Shown: piece after piece, positions 35,785 through 45,455 of the stretch
How positions within the stretch are numbered: position 1 is the stretch's first letter
Layout of the letters: every line of letters starts with the position of its first letter
Assembly (NCBI RefSeq): GCF_000384395.1
Contig: NZ_ARWE01000001.1
Coordinates: forward strand, 744,001-808,000
DNA: 64,000 nucleotides
Direction: 5' to 3'
Source of the DNA: Geopsychrobacter electrodiphilus DSM 16401
GTDB lineage: Bacteria; Desulfobacterota; Desulfuromonadia; Desulfuromonadales; Geopsychrobacteraceae
Position numbers and translations under genes: made by a program
The notes under the pieces: generated by a model
The model's database searches: none
What the model saw: only the letters and a program-made list of their open reading frames with translations
What the model was told of the DNA's origin: nothing

Positions 35785-35872
35785 AACCGCCTCTGCTCAT
35801 TGGTGGTTGCCGACCACGCGATCAGGTTTTTAGTCCTGGCATTTACAGGATTGCTGATGCTCGCGCGCGACG

Positions 35873-36127
35873 TCAAAGACCAAGCGCTTCTTCGAGTTTT
35901 CCGGCCGCATCGAGCGCGAACAGATCATCGCAGCCGCCAATCAAACGATCATCGATAAATATTTCCGGGACGGTTGTGCGGCCGGAGCGCTGGCGCATCT
36001 CCGCTTCTTTTGCCGGGTCAGCCGTCAGGTCATATTCGCTGAATTGCGCATTTTTTGACTGGAGCAGTCCTTTGGCGCGGTGACAATAGGGGCAATAATT
36101 TTTGGTGTAGATTTCAATTTTTTTCAT
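35873..36127 (-). CDS. grxC: Glutaredoxin 3
   Basis: An 84-residue thioredoxin-fold protein with the dithiol active site YCPYC near residues 11-15, the cis-proline TTVPEIF, and the GG motif LIGGCDDL. It reduces disulfides or glutathione mixed disulfides in the cytoplasm. I chose the ATG at 36127 (MKKIEIYTK), which has GGAAG upstream. It is the fifth gene in the redox run. Confidence 0.92.
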   Translation of the reverse strand: MKKIEIYTKNYCPYCHRAKGLLQSKNAQFSEYDLTADPAKEAEMRQRSGRTTVPEIFIDDRLIGGCDDLFALDAAGKLEEALGL

Positions 36128-36157
36128 GGGTCTTCCTTTTGTTATCAATTTCAGGGG

Positions 36158-37006
36158 CTAACACAACATATCTTCCCGCACAATAGGGTCTCCGCGCCGC
36201 GCCCGCTCATCGGCAGGCAGAACATCCATGCTCGGCCAGAGGCCGGTCGTCAGCGCTTCGGCATAGCCGGACTGCAACCCGGCATTACACATAGTGTGTC
36301 TGGATTGATCGGCAGCATAACTTAAACGCCGCCAGCTGCAGCGGATGTTATCCGACTCAGGAGAGAGCAACAGATACCAGCCATCCGCGCTGCCATCGTT
36401 GGCGGGCATGCCGATCACACCCGAGTTGAGCCAGGCCCGGTTGTCAATTTTCTCTCCCCAGGGGATGCCGCTGTGCCCACCGATCAGAACATCACTGCCG
36501 GCCAGAACCAACTCTTTGCGCTTCACCGCTTCCGGTGTAGAGGGGAAGATAAAACGGTTGATCTGCCGCACGCCGCCATGCACGACCCTGACACGCTTAC
36601 CGGCCAGTTCGAAGCTTAAGGACTTCGGTAGATTCTGCATCCAGTGTCGCTCGTCGGCAGAGACCCTTTGGGTCGCATACTGATACCATTCCACCGACAA
36701 CAAGGAGCAGGTCGTCCCTTCGTCAAAGCCGCAACCGCAGTCGGGGGCGTCGGCACCCAGCGACTCTTCGCAGTTCCCCTGCACCACCGCAATCCCCCAG
36801 TCGCGGATCAGCTGCAGGGTCTCCTGCGGCTCAGCACAGTAGGCGATCACATCGCCAGTGCAGATGACCCGGGCGGGCGGAATTGCCAGCTCTTTGGCTC
36901 GCTGCCGCATTGCCAGGGTGGCGGCGAAGTTGCTGTAGGGACCACCGAACACCAGCACCGGCCCGTTCAATGGCCCCAGATTCAACGCGCTTCCCGGGTT
37001 GCTCAT
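36158..37006 (-). CDS. Metallophosphoesterase
   Basis: A 282-residue calcineurin-like phosphoesterase of the YfcE/ApaH-related kind. Recognisable metal-site blocks are FGGPYSN (an unusual variant of GDxHG), CTGDVIAYC, GNCEE, HGG and GGHSG. The first block lacks the usual Asp-x-His, which is odd and may alter metal binding. Its ATG overlaps the stop of the symporter gene by four bases. The substrate is unknown. Confidence 0.8.
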   Translation of the reverse strand: MSNPGSALNLGPLNGPVLVFGGPYSNFAATLAMRQRAKELAIPPARVICTGDVIAYCAEPQETLQLIRDWGIAVVQGNCEESLGADAPDCGCGFDEGTTCSLLSVEWYQYATQRVSADERHWMQNLPKSLSFELAGKRVRVVHGGVRQINRFIFPSTPEAVKRKELVLAGSDVLIGGHSGIPWGEKIDNRAWLNSGVIGMPANDGSADGWYLLLSPESDNIRCSWRRLSYAADQSRHTMCNAGLQSGYAEALTTGLWPSMDVLPADERARRGDPIVREDMLC

Positions 37007-38382
37007 ACCGCCTCTTTCTCAACCGGGCGCGCGCTGGTTTTACCCCCGAACCAGAACCCGAAGCAGCCGAGGCCAAGGACGGCGACGGTCAGGTAGAGCA
37101 GCTTGGTGTACTTGTGGGCATCGCCGAGCAGATGGCTGTAGCCGCTCGATTCAGTGAAGTAGAGTGCCGCGGCTGCAATCGCCAGCACAAAGCTGAACAG
37201 ATAACTCCAGAGCGGGATATTCGTGCGTTTGCCCCAGAGGGAGAAGAAGATCACCGGCGCCAGGTAGAGCGAGGCGGTGCCGCTGACCGCCACCGCGCTG
37301 AACAGATCCTTGTTCCCCCAGAAGACCAGCAGCAGACCCAGCAGCATGAACGCCGCCATCACCGCGCGGCCGTTGCGCAGACTCATCTTCATGATCCCCA
37401 TATCGACCGCCAGCAGTTTGGCGGAGCTCGACAGGGCGCTGTCGAGGGTCGACATCGCCGAAATCACCAGCGCGGCGTTAAAGAGCAGCATCGGGATCGT
37501 CCCCAACAGCTGCATCAGGGTCGCATTCATGCTCGCCCCCTTCACCGCATGTGCGCCGGCCAGCACGCCGAGGCAGCCGAAGGCGACAATGCAGATGATG
37601 CTGATCCAGGCTGCATGCTGAAAGCTCTTACGCGTCGTTTTCCGGTCAGCGAGAAAGCCGCGATCCATCATCACCGGGTCGTGCATCGGGTAGCTCCAGA
37701 TCTGCAGCAGCGCTACCAGCATCAGCACCGGACCTGGCTGATCGAAGACAAATGGCTTGGAGGCCAGGTCACCGAGGGTGATGTTGTGGTTGAAGACGAC
37801 CAGCGCGATCAGCAGCACCAGTGTGCCGAGGAAGATCACCATCTGAAAGACATCAGTGCGCAGCGAGGCGCGCAGACCACCGAGCATCGAATAGAAGAGG
37901 GTGATGGCTGAAAAGACCAGAATCGTCCAGGTGTAGACCGTGCTGCCGGCGACCCCGAAGAGGATGCCGATGACCAGCACATTGGCGAAGACCTCACTGA
38001 CCAGACGGATCGCGATGACGAAGTTGTAGCAAGCGGTTCCCCAGCGCCCGAAGCGTTCGCGCAGAAAATCCTGCACGCTGTTAAAGCCCTGCTCAAAGCG
38101 CAGGCTGTCGACGATTTTGCCGCCGGTCAGAAAGGAGAAGTAGTAGAAGGCATAGGCCAGCGTGCCCCAGATCCCGTAATAGAAGCCGAGGATGGCCGCG
38201 TTCATCAGCGAGCGCGCAAAAATCCAGGTGGTCACCTGCGAAAATGTCAGGGTCAACAAGCCCGGTTTTTGCCCGCTGGCGTTGACACCCAGGTAAAAAG
38301 CGCCTTCGCTTTCGGCCCGGGGGGAAAGGAGGACCGAAGCCAGAGCAATAACGCCGGCGAAGGCGGGAAGAACGTAGTCCAT
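37003..38382 (-). CDS. Sodium:solute symporter family permease
   Basis: A 459-residue inner-membrane protein of the SSS family with 12-13 predicted membrane segments. Family traits include the N-terminal FYLGVNASGQKPGLLTLTFSQ region and the GGLRASLRTDVFQ loop. Na+-driven uptake of an unknown solute is expected. GGAGA precedes the ATG at 38382. It is coupled to the phosphoesterase by overlap. Confidence 0.85.
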   Translation of the reverse strand: MDYVLPAFAGVIALASVLLSPRAESEGAFYLGVNASGQKPGLLTLTFSQVTTWIFARSLMNAAILGFYYGIWGTLAYAFYYFSFLTGGKIVDSLRFEQGFNSVQDFLRERFGRWGTACYNFVIAIRLVSEVFANVLVIGILFGVAGSTVYTWTILVFSAITLFYSMLGGLRASLRTDVFQMVIFLGTLVLLIALVVFNHNITLGDLASKPFVFDQPGPVLMLVALLQIWSYPMHDPVMMDRGFLADRKTTRKSFQHAAWISIICIVAFGCLGVLAGAHAVKGASMNATLMQLLGTIPMLLFNAALVISAMSTLDSALSSSAKLLAVDMGIMKMSLRNGRAVMAAFMLLGLLLVFWGNKDLFSAVAVSGTASLYLAPVIFFSLWGKRTNIPLWSYLFSFVLAIAAAALYFTESSGYSHLLGDAHKYTKLLYLTVAVLGLGCFGFWFGGKTSARPVEKEAV

Positions 38383-38410
38383 ACAAATCTCCACAGAGTA
38401 GAAGAAAAGG

Positions 38411-39232
38411 TTACAAACCGTTTAAATGCCAGTCGTAGGAGTAAGCGACTGACCCCTTAAAAGCCTTCAGGCGCCCGGCCAGTTCCGGGTCGGCAAGACC
38501 CTCCAGATAGTTCAATAAGCGGGTTTCGTTGCCGCCGAAATCGACCTGATACCAGTCGTAGATGCTCGACAGAACCAGCGTATCTCCTTCGAACTTCACT
38601 CCACGTGAACTGTTGACGTATGCGCTCGCCGCCTGATTGAGAAGCCGCTCAGTATTTTCCGCCGTAAAGGGTTCGGACTGCAGATTCGGACAGCTGTAGC
38701 TGGCGCAGTTGACCGCGTAATGGATGCGGTTGTCCCGCCAGATCGGACGTAAAATGCGGTGTTCGATGTCGTTCAGTGACAGGTCGAGTCTCTCGATTTT
38801 GATCAGTTTCAGATCCCAGGGGCCCGGGCTGAACCAGCCGGATTTGATCTCGCGGATACTCGATACCGGGTAGTTGTTCAGGATCGTCTCGACCGTCAGC
38901 GCGTTGTAGAGATTGATCCAGTACGCCTTCTGCTCCGTGCGCTTCAACTGTGACACGGTTACCGTCGAAAGCCTGGTCAGATAGTCGGCGAGTGCCTGAT
39001 GATCCGCTGCGGTGACACTGCCGTAGCGCACCAGATTGGGCGTTCCATCCTTGGACACGACCAGATATTTATGCAAAAAAGTACCCCAGGCGGCATGGTC
39101 GATGTGGATCGTACTCTCAGGTGTGTTGGCCTGCCAGTGTGGCCAGAGTTCCGCCTGTGGAGCCGCGTGCACCGCACCGGCGGATAGCAGCAGGGCGCAG
39201 ACGGCGACAAGAATATTTTTATTGAAAGACAT
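38411..39232 (-). CDS. DUF547 protein, exported
   Basis: A 273-residue protein with a signal peptide (MSFNKNILVAVCALLLSAGAVHAA) and the DUF547 domain. Family motifs seen include QKAYWINLYNALTVETIL, the HYAVNCASYSCPNL core with its Cys/His residues, and FTAENTERLLNQAA. The function is unknown, though it resembles papain-like folds. It begins five bases after the membrane-reductase fusion gene, a neighbour pair also seen in other proteobacteria as far as I recall. Confidence 0.85.
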   Translation of the reverse strand: MSFNKNILVAVCALLLSAGAVHAAPQAELWPHWQANTPESTIHIDHAAWGTFLHKYLVVSKDGTPNLVRYGSVTAADHQALADYLTRLSTVTVSQLKRTEQKAYWINLYNALTVETILNNYPVSSIREIKSGWFSPGPWDLKLIKIERLDLSLNDIEHRILRPIWRDNRIHYAVNCASYSCPNLQSEPFTAENTERLLNQAASAYVNSSRGVKFEGDTLVLSSIYDWYQVDFGGNETRLLNYLEGLADPELAGRLKAFKGSVAYSYDWHLNGL

Positions 39233-39237
39233 AGGGT

Positions 39238-41379
39238 TCAGCCTCTTTGCCAGCGGTGAAATTTCTCGACCCAGGCGAGCAACTTCACCGGAATATGGGC
39301 GCGCTTCCACTCCCCGGCTGTGGCCTTGTTGCCTTCGGCCAGGGTCGGGTAGGGGTGGATGGTGCCGAGAATCTTGTTCAGGCCGATGCCGTGCTTCATC
39401 GCCAGGATAAATTCGGCGAGCAGATCTCCGGCATGCGGGCCGACGATGGTGGCGCCGAGAATCTTGTCATTGCCGCGCGGCGTAATCACCTTGATCCAGC
39501 CATCGTCTTCCCCTTCAGCGATCGCCCGATCGAGTTCTTCCAGTTGATAAACTGTCACCTCAAAATCGAGTTTCTGTTCGGTTGCCTCTGTTGTGTTCAT
39601 TCCGACGCGTGCCACCTCGGGGTCGGTGAAGGTGCACCAGGGGATGACACGATAATCAACGCGAAAGGTTTTAAACGGGCTGAACAGGGCATTGACCACC
39701 GCGTACCAGGCCTGATGCGCTGCGGTATGGGTGAACTGATAAGGACCTGCCACATCACCGGCGCACAGGATGTTGGGGAAGTTGGTGCGCAGAAACGGGT
39801 CGGTCTCAATTGTGCCACGTGGACTGATCTGTACCCCCAGTTCTTCGAGTCCGAACCCCTTGATATTGGCCTTACGGCCGACGGCGATCAGGATCGCATC
39901 GAACGGAATTTCGACCTGCTCGCCCCGATGTTCACAAATCAGCAGCTTCTCGTTATCTTTCACCACGACCTGCTTGGCCGCATGCCCGGTCAGCACCCTG
40001 ACCCCCTCGGCCTCAAAGCGCGCGCGGATAAACGCGGACACATCCGGGTCTTCGCGCCCCATAATCTTGGACGCCATCTCGACCTGGGTGACTTCGGCGC
40101 CAAAGCGGGCAAAGGCCTGGGTCATCTCACAGCCGATCGGCCCGCCACCCAGTACCACCAGACGTTTCGGCAGCGTTCGCAGCTGCCAGAGGTTATCCGA
40201 GGTCAGGTACTCGACCTGGTCTAACCCCGGAATCGGCGGCACGAAGGGCGCGGCGCCGGTGGCGACAATAATGTTACGCGTGCTCAGGGTGCGGCCGTTG
40301 ACCTCGACCCTGTACGGCGAGGTGATCCGTGCTGCGCCGCTGATACATTCGACCCCGAGCCCGGTAAAGCGTTCGACCGAATCGTGAGGCTCGACCTTGG
40401 TGACGACCTTCTGTACGCGCTCCATTACCTCGGCAAAGTCGAAGTCGGTGTTCGTCGTTTTAAACCCGAACTCTGTGGCGCGCCGCCCGTAAGCAAGCAT
40501 CTTGGCGCTGCGGATCAACGCCTTGCTCGGCACACATCCGGTGTTGAGGCAGTCGCCGCCCATCTTGTGCTTCTCGATCAGGGCGACCTTCGATTTGACC
40601 GCCGCCGCGATGTAGGCTGAGACCAGGCCCGCGCTGCCGGCGCCGATTACCACCAGGTTGTAGTCAAAATGTTTCGGCCTGGAAAACCGCGCCAGAGCCT
40701 TGCGCTGCTTGAGCAGGTCGAGTCCTTTTTTCGCGATCAGCGGGAAGAGACCGAGCAGCACGAAGGAGAGAAGCAGACCGGGAGAGAGGATCCCCGCCAA
40801 CGAGTTGATCTGACCGAGCTGGGTGCCGGCGTTGACGTAGACTGCGGTCCCGGCGAGCATGCCGATCTGGCTGACCCAATAGAAGGTGCGCGCCGGCATC
40901 GGGGTTAAGCCGAGCACCAGATTGATGACGAAAAAGGGGAAGAGCGGCACCAGCCGCAGCGAAAAGAGATAGAAGGCCCCTTCGCGGGCGACCCCTGCGT
41001 TGACCGCCTGGAGCCGTTCGCCAAAGCGGGCCTGGACCCAGTCACGCAACAGAAAACGGCTGACCAGAAAGGCCAGAGTCGCACCCAGCGAACTGGAGAA
41101 AGAGACCACCACCAGCGCCGGCCAGAAGCCGAACAGGGCGCCACCGGCCAGAGTCATGACCGCCGCCCCGGGGAGCGACAGGGCGGTCACGACGACGTAG
41201 AGGATGAAATAAGCGGCAAGGGACATCAGTCGATGCGTTGCATAGTAGACGCTGAAGGACTCCTGCCGCGCCTTGAGTTCGGTTAATGTCAGATAGCGTT
41301 GCAGATCGAAGGCAAAAAATAACCCGATCAATGCGACAATCCCGAAGAGAATAAGACCTTTTTGCGTACGACCTGACAT
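39238..41379 (-). CDS. VTT/TVP38 membrane domain fused to pyridine nucleotide-disulfide reductase
   Basis: A 713-residue fusion. Residues 1-225 form a VTT (DedA/TVP38/TMEM64-like) membrane domain with about five helices, including the FGERLQAVNAGVAREGAFYLFSL part. Residues about 238-713 are a lipoamide-dehydrogenase/mercuric-reductase-type enzyme with the FAD motif GAGSAGLVSAY, the active disulfide in GGDCLNTGCVPSK (Cys277/Cys282) and a C-terminal HPYPTLAEGNK. The ATG at 41379 has GGAGG upstream. It may couple NAD(P)H oxidation to a membrane disulfide or quinone. It heads the redox operon. Confidence 0.9.
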   Translation of the reverse strand: MSGRTQKGLILFGIVALIGLFFAFDLQRYLTLTELKARQESFSVYYATHRLMSLAAYFILYVVVTALSLPGAAVMTLAGGALFGFWPALVVVSFSSSLGATLAFLVSRFLLRDWVQARFGERLQAVNAGVAREGAFYLFSLRLVPLFPFFVINLVLGLTPMPARTFYWVSQIGMLAGTAVYVNAGTQLGQINSLAGILSPGLLLSFVLLGLFPLIAKKGLDLLKQRKALARFSRPKHFDYNLVVIGAGSAGLVSAYIAAAVKSKVALIEKHKMGGDCLNTGCVPSKALIRSAKMLAYGRRATEFGFKTTNTDFDFAEVMERVQKVVTKVEPHDSVERFTGLGVECISGAARITSPYRVEVNGRTLSTRNIIVATGAAPFVPPIPGLDQVEYLTSDNLWQLRTLPKRLVVLGGGPIGCEMTQAFARFGAEVTQVEMASKIMGREDPDVSAFIRARFEAEGVRVLTGHAAKQVVVKDNEKLLICEHRGEQVEIPFDAILIAVGRKANIKGFGLEELGVQISPRGTIETDPFLRTNFPNILCAGDVAGPYQFTHTAAHQAWYAVVNALFSPFKTFRVDYRVIPWCTFTDPEVARVGMNTTEATEQKLDFEVTVYQLEELDRAIAEGEDDGWIKVITPRGNDKILGATIVGPHAGDLLAEFILAMKHGIGLNKILGTIHPYPTLAEGNKATAGEWKRAHIPVKLLAWVEKFHRWQRG

Positions 41380-41485
41380 GCCGTCCTCCGAAGCTTTGTG
41401 GGGAGATTTGCCCCCGCATAAAAAATTCACAAAATCTTTACTTGACCTGTCCGGTAACCAACCAATCCCGGTTGATTCTCGGGGG

Positions 41486-41689
41486 CTATTTTCCCCCTTG
41501 CCGTCTGGATGTCACCGTCTCGCCACCAATCCCCCAGTTGTCGGTATCCACTTCATCGATAACGACCACGAGTGATGCCGGGTTTTTACCCAGAACCTGT
41601 ACCAGTAAATCTGTCGCGCCTCTGATCAGCTGCGCTTTCTGCTCTGCCGTTGCTCCATCGCGGGTAATTTTAATGTTGACGTATGGCAT
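41486..41689 (-). CDS. 4-oxalocrotonate tautomerase-family protein
   Basis: A 67-residue tautomerase subunit. After removal of Met, the catalytic Pro1 leads MPYVNIKITRDG, as usual for this family. CAGGAG precedes the ATG at 41689. Its natural substrate cannot be read from the sequence. It may be the first gene of the redox block, with a 106-base gap. Confidence 0.88.
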   Translation of the reverse strand: MPYVNIKITRDGATAEQKAQLIRGATDLLVQVLGKNPASLVVVIDEVDTDNWGIGGETVTSRRQGGK

Positions 41690-41880
41690 AAGTGATCTCC
41701 TGGGTAAGAATTCTGTCAAATCAGGGTTGATGACCCTGTGAACCTCTGAAGTCTCTGTCGGGGCTGCAGCATGAGCAGCATCCTTTGACGGGGATTTGAT
41801 TACGGTTCATTTAAGTCTATTCCAAATGGTATGCCAATTTAAAATATCTATAAAAACATTAGGTTAGTTGTTCGAAAGAA

Positions 41881-41911
41881 AGTATAGACGAAGAGATTGT
41901 AGAATAGTCAA
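41881..41911 (-). promoter_or_regulatory. Promoter-like site before the tautomerase gene
   Basis: On the minus strand TTGACT and TATACT are spaced 19 bases apart; a 17-base alternative reads TCTATA. The 336-base gap (41690-42025) is very AT-rich around here and otherwise empty. Confidence 0.4.
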
Positions 41912-42025
41912 CGGTTGCTTTGGAATATGCGACAAAATTGGTGATATATTAATATTTGAAAACTTGATCACCTTATGTCGAATTTAACAGGCGGGGAGGC
42001 AGGCTCTGAGCCGCCATGGCGAGGA

Positions 42026-42700
42026 TTATTTTCGTGTGCCTAGCCAGATGGTATGGCGGCTACCCTTGCCTTTACCGCGGGCGCGGGTCTGTTCTTCTCT
42101 GACCTTGAACCCGGCTTTGTGCAGTCGGTTGGTAAAGGCTGTGCTTGGGCCTGCAGACCAGACCGCCAGTACGCCGCCAGACTTGAGGGCCTGGTAGCTG
42201 CTCTTGAGACCGGCGTCTGAATAGAGCCAGTCATTCTCTTTCTGGGTCAGACCGTCCGGGCCGTTGTCAACATCAAGCAGGATGGCGTCAAACATCCGGG
42301 GCGAGGTCTTGATGAGAGCCGCCACATCCGTTTCGCGAATCTGAGTTCGGGGATCCTGCAACGGCTGTCCGGCCAGGTGGCCCAGGAACTCTCTGTTCCA
42401 GCGCACCACGGCTGGCAGCAGTTCGGCGATCACCACCTGCGCATTGCTCCCGAGTTGGAGCAAGGCGGCCGCAGCAGTGAACCCCATCCCCAAGCCCCCA
42501 ATTAAAACCCTGGGGGCTTCCAGGCGATTCAGGGTCGCGCAGCCCCATTCGGCGAGCTTCTCTTCAGAACCGTGCGCCCGGCTGTTCATCAGTTCACAGT
42601 TGTCGATGCGGATAGAAAATTCGTCATCGCGCTGAAAGAGCCGCAGTTGTCCGCCATCATTGGGAATATCAGTACTGTCGAGTTGTTTCCAGGGGATCAT
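42026..42700 (-). CDS. Spermidine synthase-like methyltransferase-fold protein
   Basis: A 224-residue Rossmann-fold protein resembling the catalytic domain of spermidine synthases. The cofactor loop VLIGGLGMGFTAAAAL is near residues 65-80 and an acidic motif FDAILLDVDNGPD near 136-148. It lacks the N-terminal beta-domain of true SpeE, so a different substrate is likely. It is a single gene, divergent from uvrD. Confidence 0.75.
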   Translation of the reverse strand: MIPWKQLDSTDIPNDGGQLRLFQRDDEFSIRIDNCELMNSRAHGSEEKLAEWGCATLNRLEAPRVLIGGLGMGFTAAAALLQLGSNAQVVIAELLPAVVRWNREFLGHLAGQPLQDPRTQIRETDVAALIKTSPRMFDAILLDVDNGPDGLTQKENDWLYSDAGLKSSYQALKSGGVLAVWSAGPSTAFTNRLHKAGFKVREEQTRARGKGKGSRHTIWLGTRK

Positions 42701-42879
42701 AGCGCTGCCTTCATAGACCTGCGGAGATTAGCCAAGCACTTATATTCTCTGGAGAAATACATGTCAAGCCGGCTTAACGCGCCTGTTGCTCCACAGGAGG
42801 GCCAAGGGTTGTTACCAGAGGTACGACCATGCTATTTTCTGCCGACCATTCACCCTCTCTTTTTTTGAGCGCATCAACC

Positions 42880-44922
42880 ATGTTTGATCTGAACACACTC
42901 AACCCGCAACAACGTCAAGCCGTTGAACATGATCTTGGCCCCTTGCTCCTGCTGGCCGGGGCCGGTTCCGGTAAAACACGGGTCATCACCTGCCGCATCG
43001 GTTACCTGCTGGAGCAGCGTCAGGTGGAAGCGGGGCAGATACTTGCGCTCACCTTCACCAACAAGGCCGCGCGTGAGATGCGTGAACGGGTTGAGCAGAT
43101 GGTCGGGCACAAGGCCAGCAAGGGGATGGTGATCAGCACTTTTCACTCTCTTTGTGTGCGGATATTGAAAGCTCATATTGAGAAGCTCGGCTACAAGAAG
43201 AATTTTTCGATCTATGCCGCCAGCGATCAGCTGCGCCTGGTGCGGGACCTGCTGCGCGAACTGGTGGCCGATGCCAGTTCGAAAGACGCCGAACGGGTGC
43301 TGTGGCAGATCTCCGACGCCAAGAACCGGCTGGTGTCCGCAAAGGGCTTTAAGGCCAACATTAATCATCCTGACAGCTGCCTGACCGCCGAGATCTATCC
43401 GCGCTATCAGAAGGCGCTCAAGGCCTTCAACGCGGTCGATTTTGATGATCTGCTGCTGCTGGTGGTGCAGCTGTTTAACGAACAGCCCCAAGTTTTGGCA
43501 GACTACCAGCAACGTTACCTCTACCAGATGGTTGACGAATATCAGGATACCAACCCGGTGCAGTATCAACTGCTACATCAGCTGTCGCGCGCCCACGGCA
43601 ATCTCTGCGTGGTCGGTGACGATGATCAGTCGATCTACGGCTTTCGCGGCGCCGATGTGGCGACCATTCTCAATTTTGAAAAAGACTTCCCCGGGACCAG
43701 GGTGATCAAACTGGAGCAGAACTACCGCTCGACCGGCCATATCCTGGCGGCGGCTAACGCGGTGATCGGGCACAACAAAAAGCGTCGCGAAAAGGCGCTC
43801 TGGACCTCTGACGGCGCGGGGGAGAAGGTCGAATATCTGCTGTGCGAGGACGATGAGGACGAAGCACGGCAGGTGATGGAGCGGATCCACGCCGAACGCT
43901 TTAAACGCAAACTTGAATACCGCGACTTTGCCATTCTGTACCGCACCAACAGCCAGTCGCGTTCCTTCGAAGAGCAGCTGCGTTACGAGGACATCCCCTA
44001 TGTGCTGATCGGTGGTCAGCAGTTTTTTGACCGCAAGGAGGTCAAGGATCTGGTCGCATACCTGAAGGTGTTGATCAATCCCTTTGATGAAGTGAATCTG
44101 CTGCGAATCCTCAACTATCCCAAGCGCGGTATCGGTGGCACCAGCGCCGATACCCTGATCAGGCTTTCGGCCGAGAGTGAACGCCCACTGTGGGAACTTC
44201 TGCAGCACGCGATCGAGATCGAAGGCCTCTCAAGCAAGGTGACGAGCGCCATCGACAGCTTTGTCGAACTGCTTAAGCGCTACCGCAAGAGTTTTGGACA
44301 TCCCGCGTCAATGGTCGAAACTCTGCGCGAGATGATCAGCGAGTTGAAGCTCGAGGCGGAACTTTATCGGCAGGAGACCGATCCGCAAAAGGCCCGGCGC
44401 CGGGTCGAAAATCAGGCTGAGGTGCTGAACGCCATGGGCTCGTATCTGGAACGCGAGAGCGAACCTTCCCTGGCCGGATTTATCGAACGGGTGTCGCTGC
44501 TGGATGATGAACGCGCCGGGCGAAATGACAAAGAGAAGAAGCTCGCGCAGGATGCCGTCACCCTGATGAGCCTGCATGCGAGCAAGGGACTGGAGTTTCC
44601 GGTGGTCTTCCTGGTCGGAATGGAGGAGGAGACCCTGCCGCATAAGAAATCGATCTACGAAACCTTCGATATCGATGAAGAACGGCGGCTCTGTTATGTC
44701 GGAATCACCCGTGCGCGGCGCCAGCTGGTGTTGATCGGTGCACGGCGACGACGACGTTACGGTAGTCTGACACAGCGTGATCCGAGCCGGTTTTTGACCG
44801 AGATCCCGGAAGCGGTGCTGTTACGCTTAAGCAGTGAGGTTCCGCGCGAAAGCAGTGAGGTTGAAAAGGAGCAGATGGCCAGCAGTTTTTTTGCCGGGAT
44901 CAGCAATCTGTTCGGAGATTGA
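42880..44922 (+). CDS. UvrD/Rep-family DNA helicase
   Basis: A 680-residue superfamily I 3'-5' helicase. Walker A is AGAGSGKT, with the Q-motif LNPQQRQAV before it. Other motifs are FTNKAAREM, DEYQDTNPVQYQLL, GDDDQSIYGFRGA, LEQNYRS, HASKGLEFPVVFLVG and CYVGITRARRQL. Its length and end fit Rep/PcrA. I list the ATG at 42880 from family alignment. An ATG at 42829 has a better Shine-Dalgarno (AGAGG) and would add 17 residues. Confidence 0.92.
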   Translation: MFDLNTLNPQQRQAVEHDLGPLLLLAGAGSGKTRVITCRIGYLLEQRQVEAGQILALTFTNKAAREMRERVEQMVGHKASKGMVISTFHSLCVRILKAHIEKLGYKKNFSIYAASDQLRLVRDLLRELVADASSKDAERVLWQISDAKNRLVSAKGFKANINHPDSCLTAEIYPRYQKALKAFNAVDFDDLLLLVVQLFNEQPQVLADYQQRYLYQMVDEYQDTNPVQYQLLHQLSRAHGNLCVVGDDDQSIYGFRGADVATILNFEKDFPGTRVIKLEQNYRSTGHILAAANAVIGHNKKRREKALWTSDGAGEKVEYLLCEDDEDEARQVMERIHAERFKRKLEYRDFAILYRTNSQSRSFEEQLRYEDIPYVLIGGQQFFDRKEVKDLVAYLKVLINPFDEVNLLRILNYPKRGIGGTSADTLIRLSAESERPLWELLQHAIEIEGLSSKVTSAIDSFVELLKRYRKSFGHPASMVETLREMISELKLEAELYRQETDPQKARRRVENQAEVLNAMGSYLERESEPSLAGFIERVSLLDDERAGRNDKEKKLAQDAVTLMSLHASKGLEFPVVFLVGMEEETLPHKKSIYETFDIDEERRLCYVGITRARRQLVLIGARRRRRYGSLTQRDPSRFLTEIPEAVLLRLSSEVPRESSEVEKEQMASSFFAGISNLFGD

Positions 44923-44960
44923 TTGAAGCGTGAGGCTAATAAACTATAGAGGAGTTTGAG

Positions 44961-45344
44961 ATGAAGATTAGTTTTCCTGGTGGGGTGGCAGTAAATGCAG
45001 AGTTTGATGGTTTTACGGTCAAGAGTGATCAGCCGGTCAGGGCCGGCGGCCAGGGCGCCGCGCCTTCGCCGTTTGATCTGTTTCTGGCGTCGCTGGGTAC
45101 CTGTGCCGGTTTTTTTGCCCTGCGATTTTGCCAGCAGCGCGAACTGTCGACCGAAGGGCTGGAGCTGACGTTGGATGTTGAACGCAATCCCGAGACCCAT
45201 CTCCCTTCGAAGGTGCGGATCGCCATCGAGCTACCGACCGGCTTCCCCGACAAATATCGGGATGCCATCATTCGGGCGACAGATCAGTGCGCTGTTAAAC
45301 GCAGCATCGCTGATCCGCCAGAGTTTGAAGTCCTGACGGTGTAG
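44961..45344 (+). CDS. OsmC-family protein
   Basis: A 127-residue stand-alone OsmC/Ohr-like domain. The first cysteine lies in SLGTCAGFFALRFCQQR and the second in ATDQCAVKRSI. AGAGGAG lies eight bases before the ATG. It probably reduces organic hydroperoxides or related small substrates. It is the second OsmC protein in the window. Confidence 0.88.
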   Translation: MKISFPGGVAVNAEFDGFTVKSDQPVRAGGQGAAPSPFDLFLASLGTCAGFFALRFCQQRELSTEGLELTLDVERNPETHLPSKVRIAIELPTGFPDKYRDAIIRATDQCAVKRSIADPPEFEVLTV

Positions 45345-45455
45345 GCAGATCGGTGAGTTGTCTCTGGCGTTCCTGGGGTTTGTAAGGTTTTCAGGGCCAG
45401 AGACTAAACTCATCAGTCCCTGATGTCAGGCATTATTCGACCGCAGCTGCCTGGT

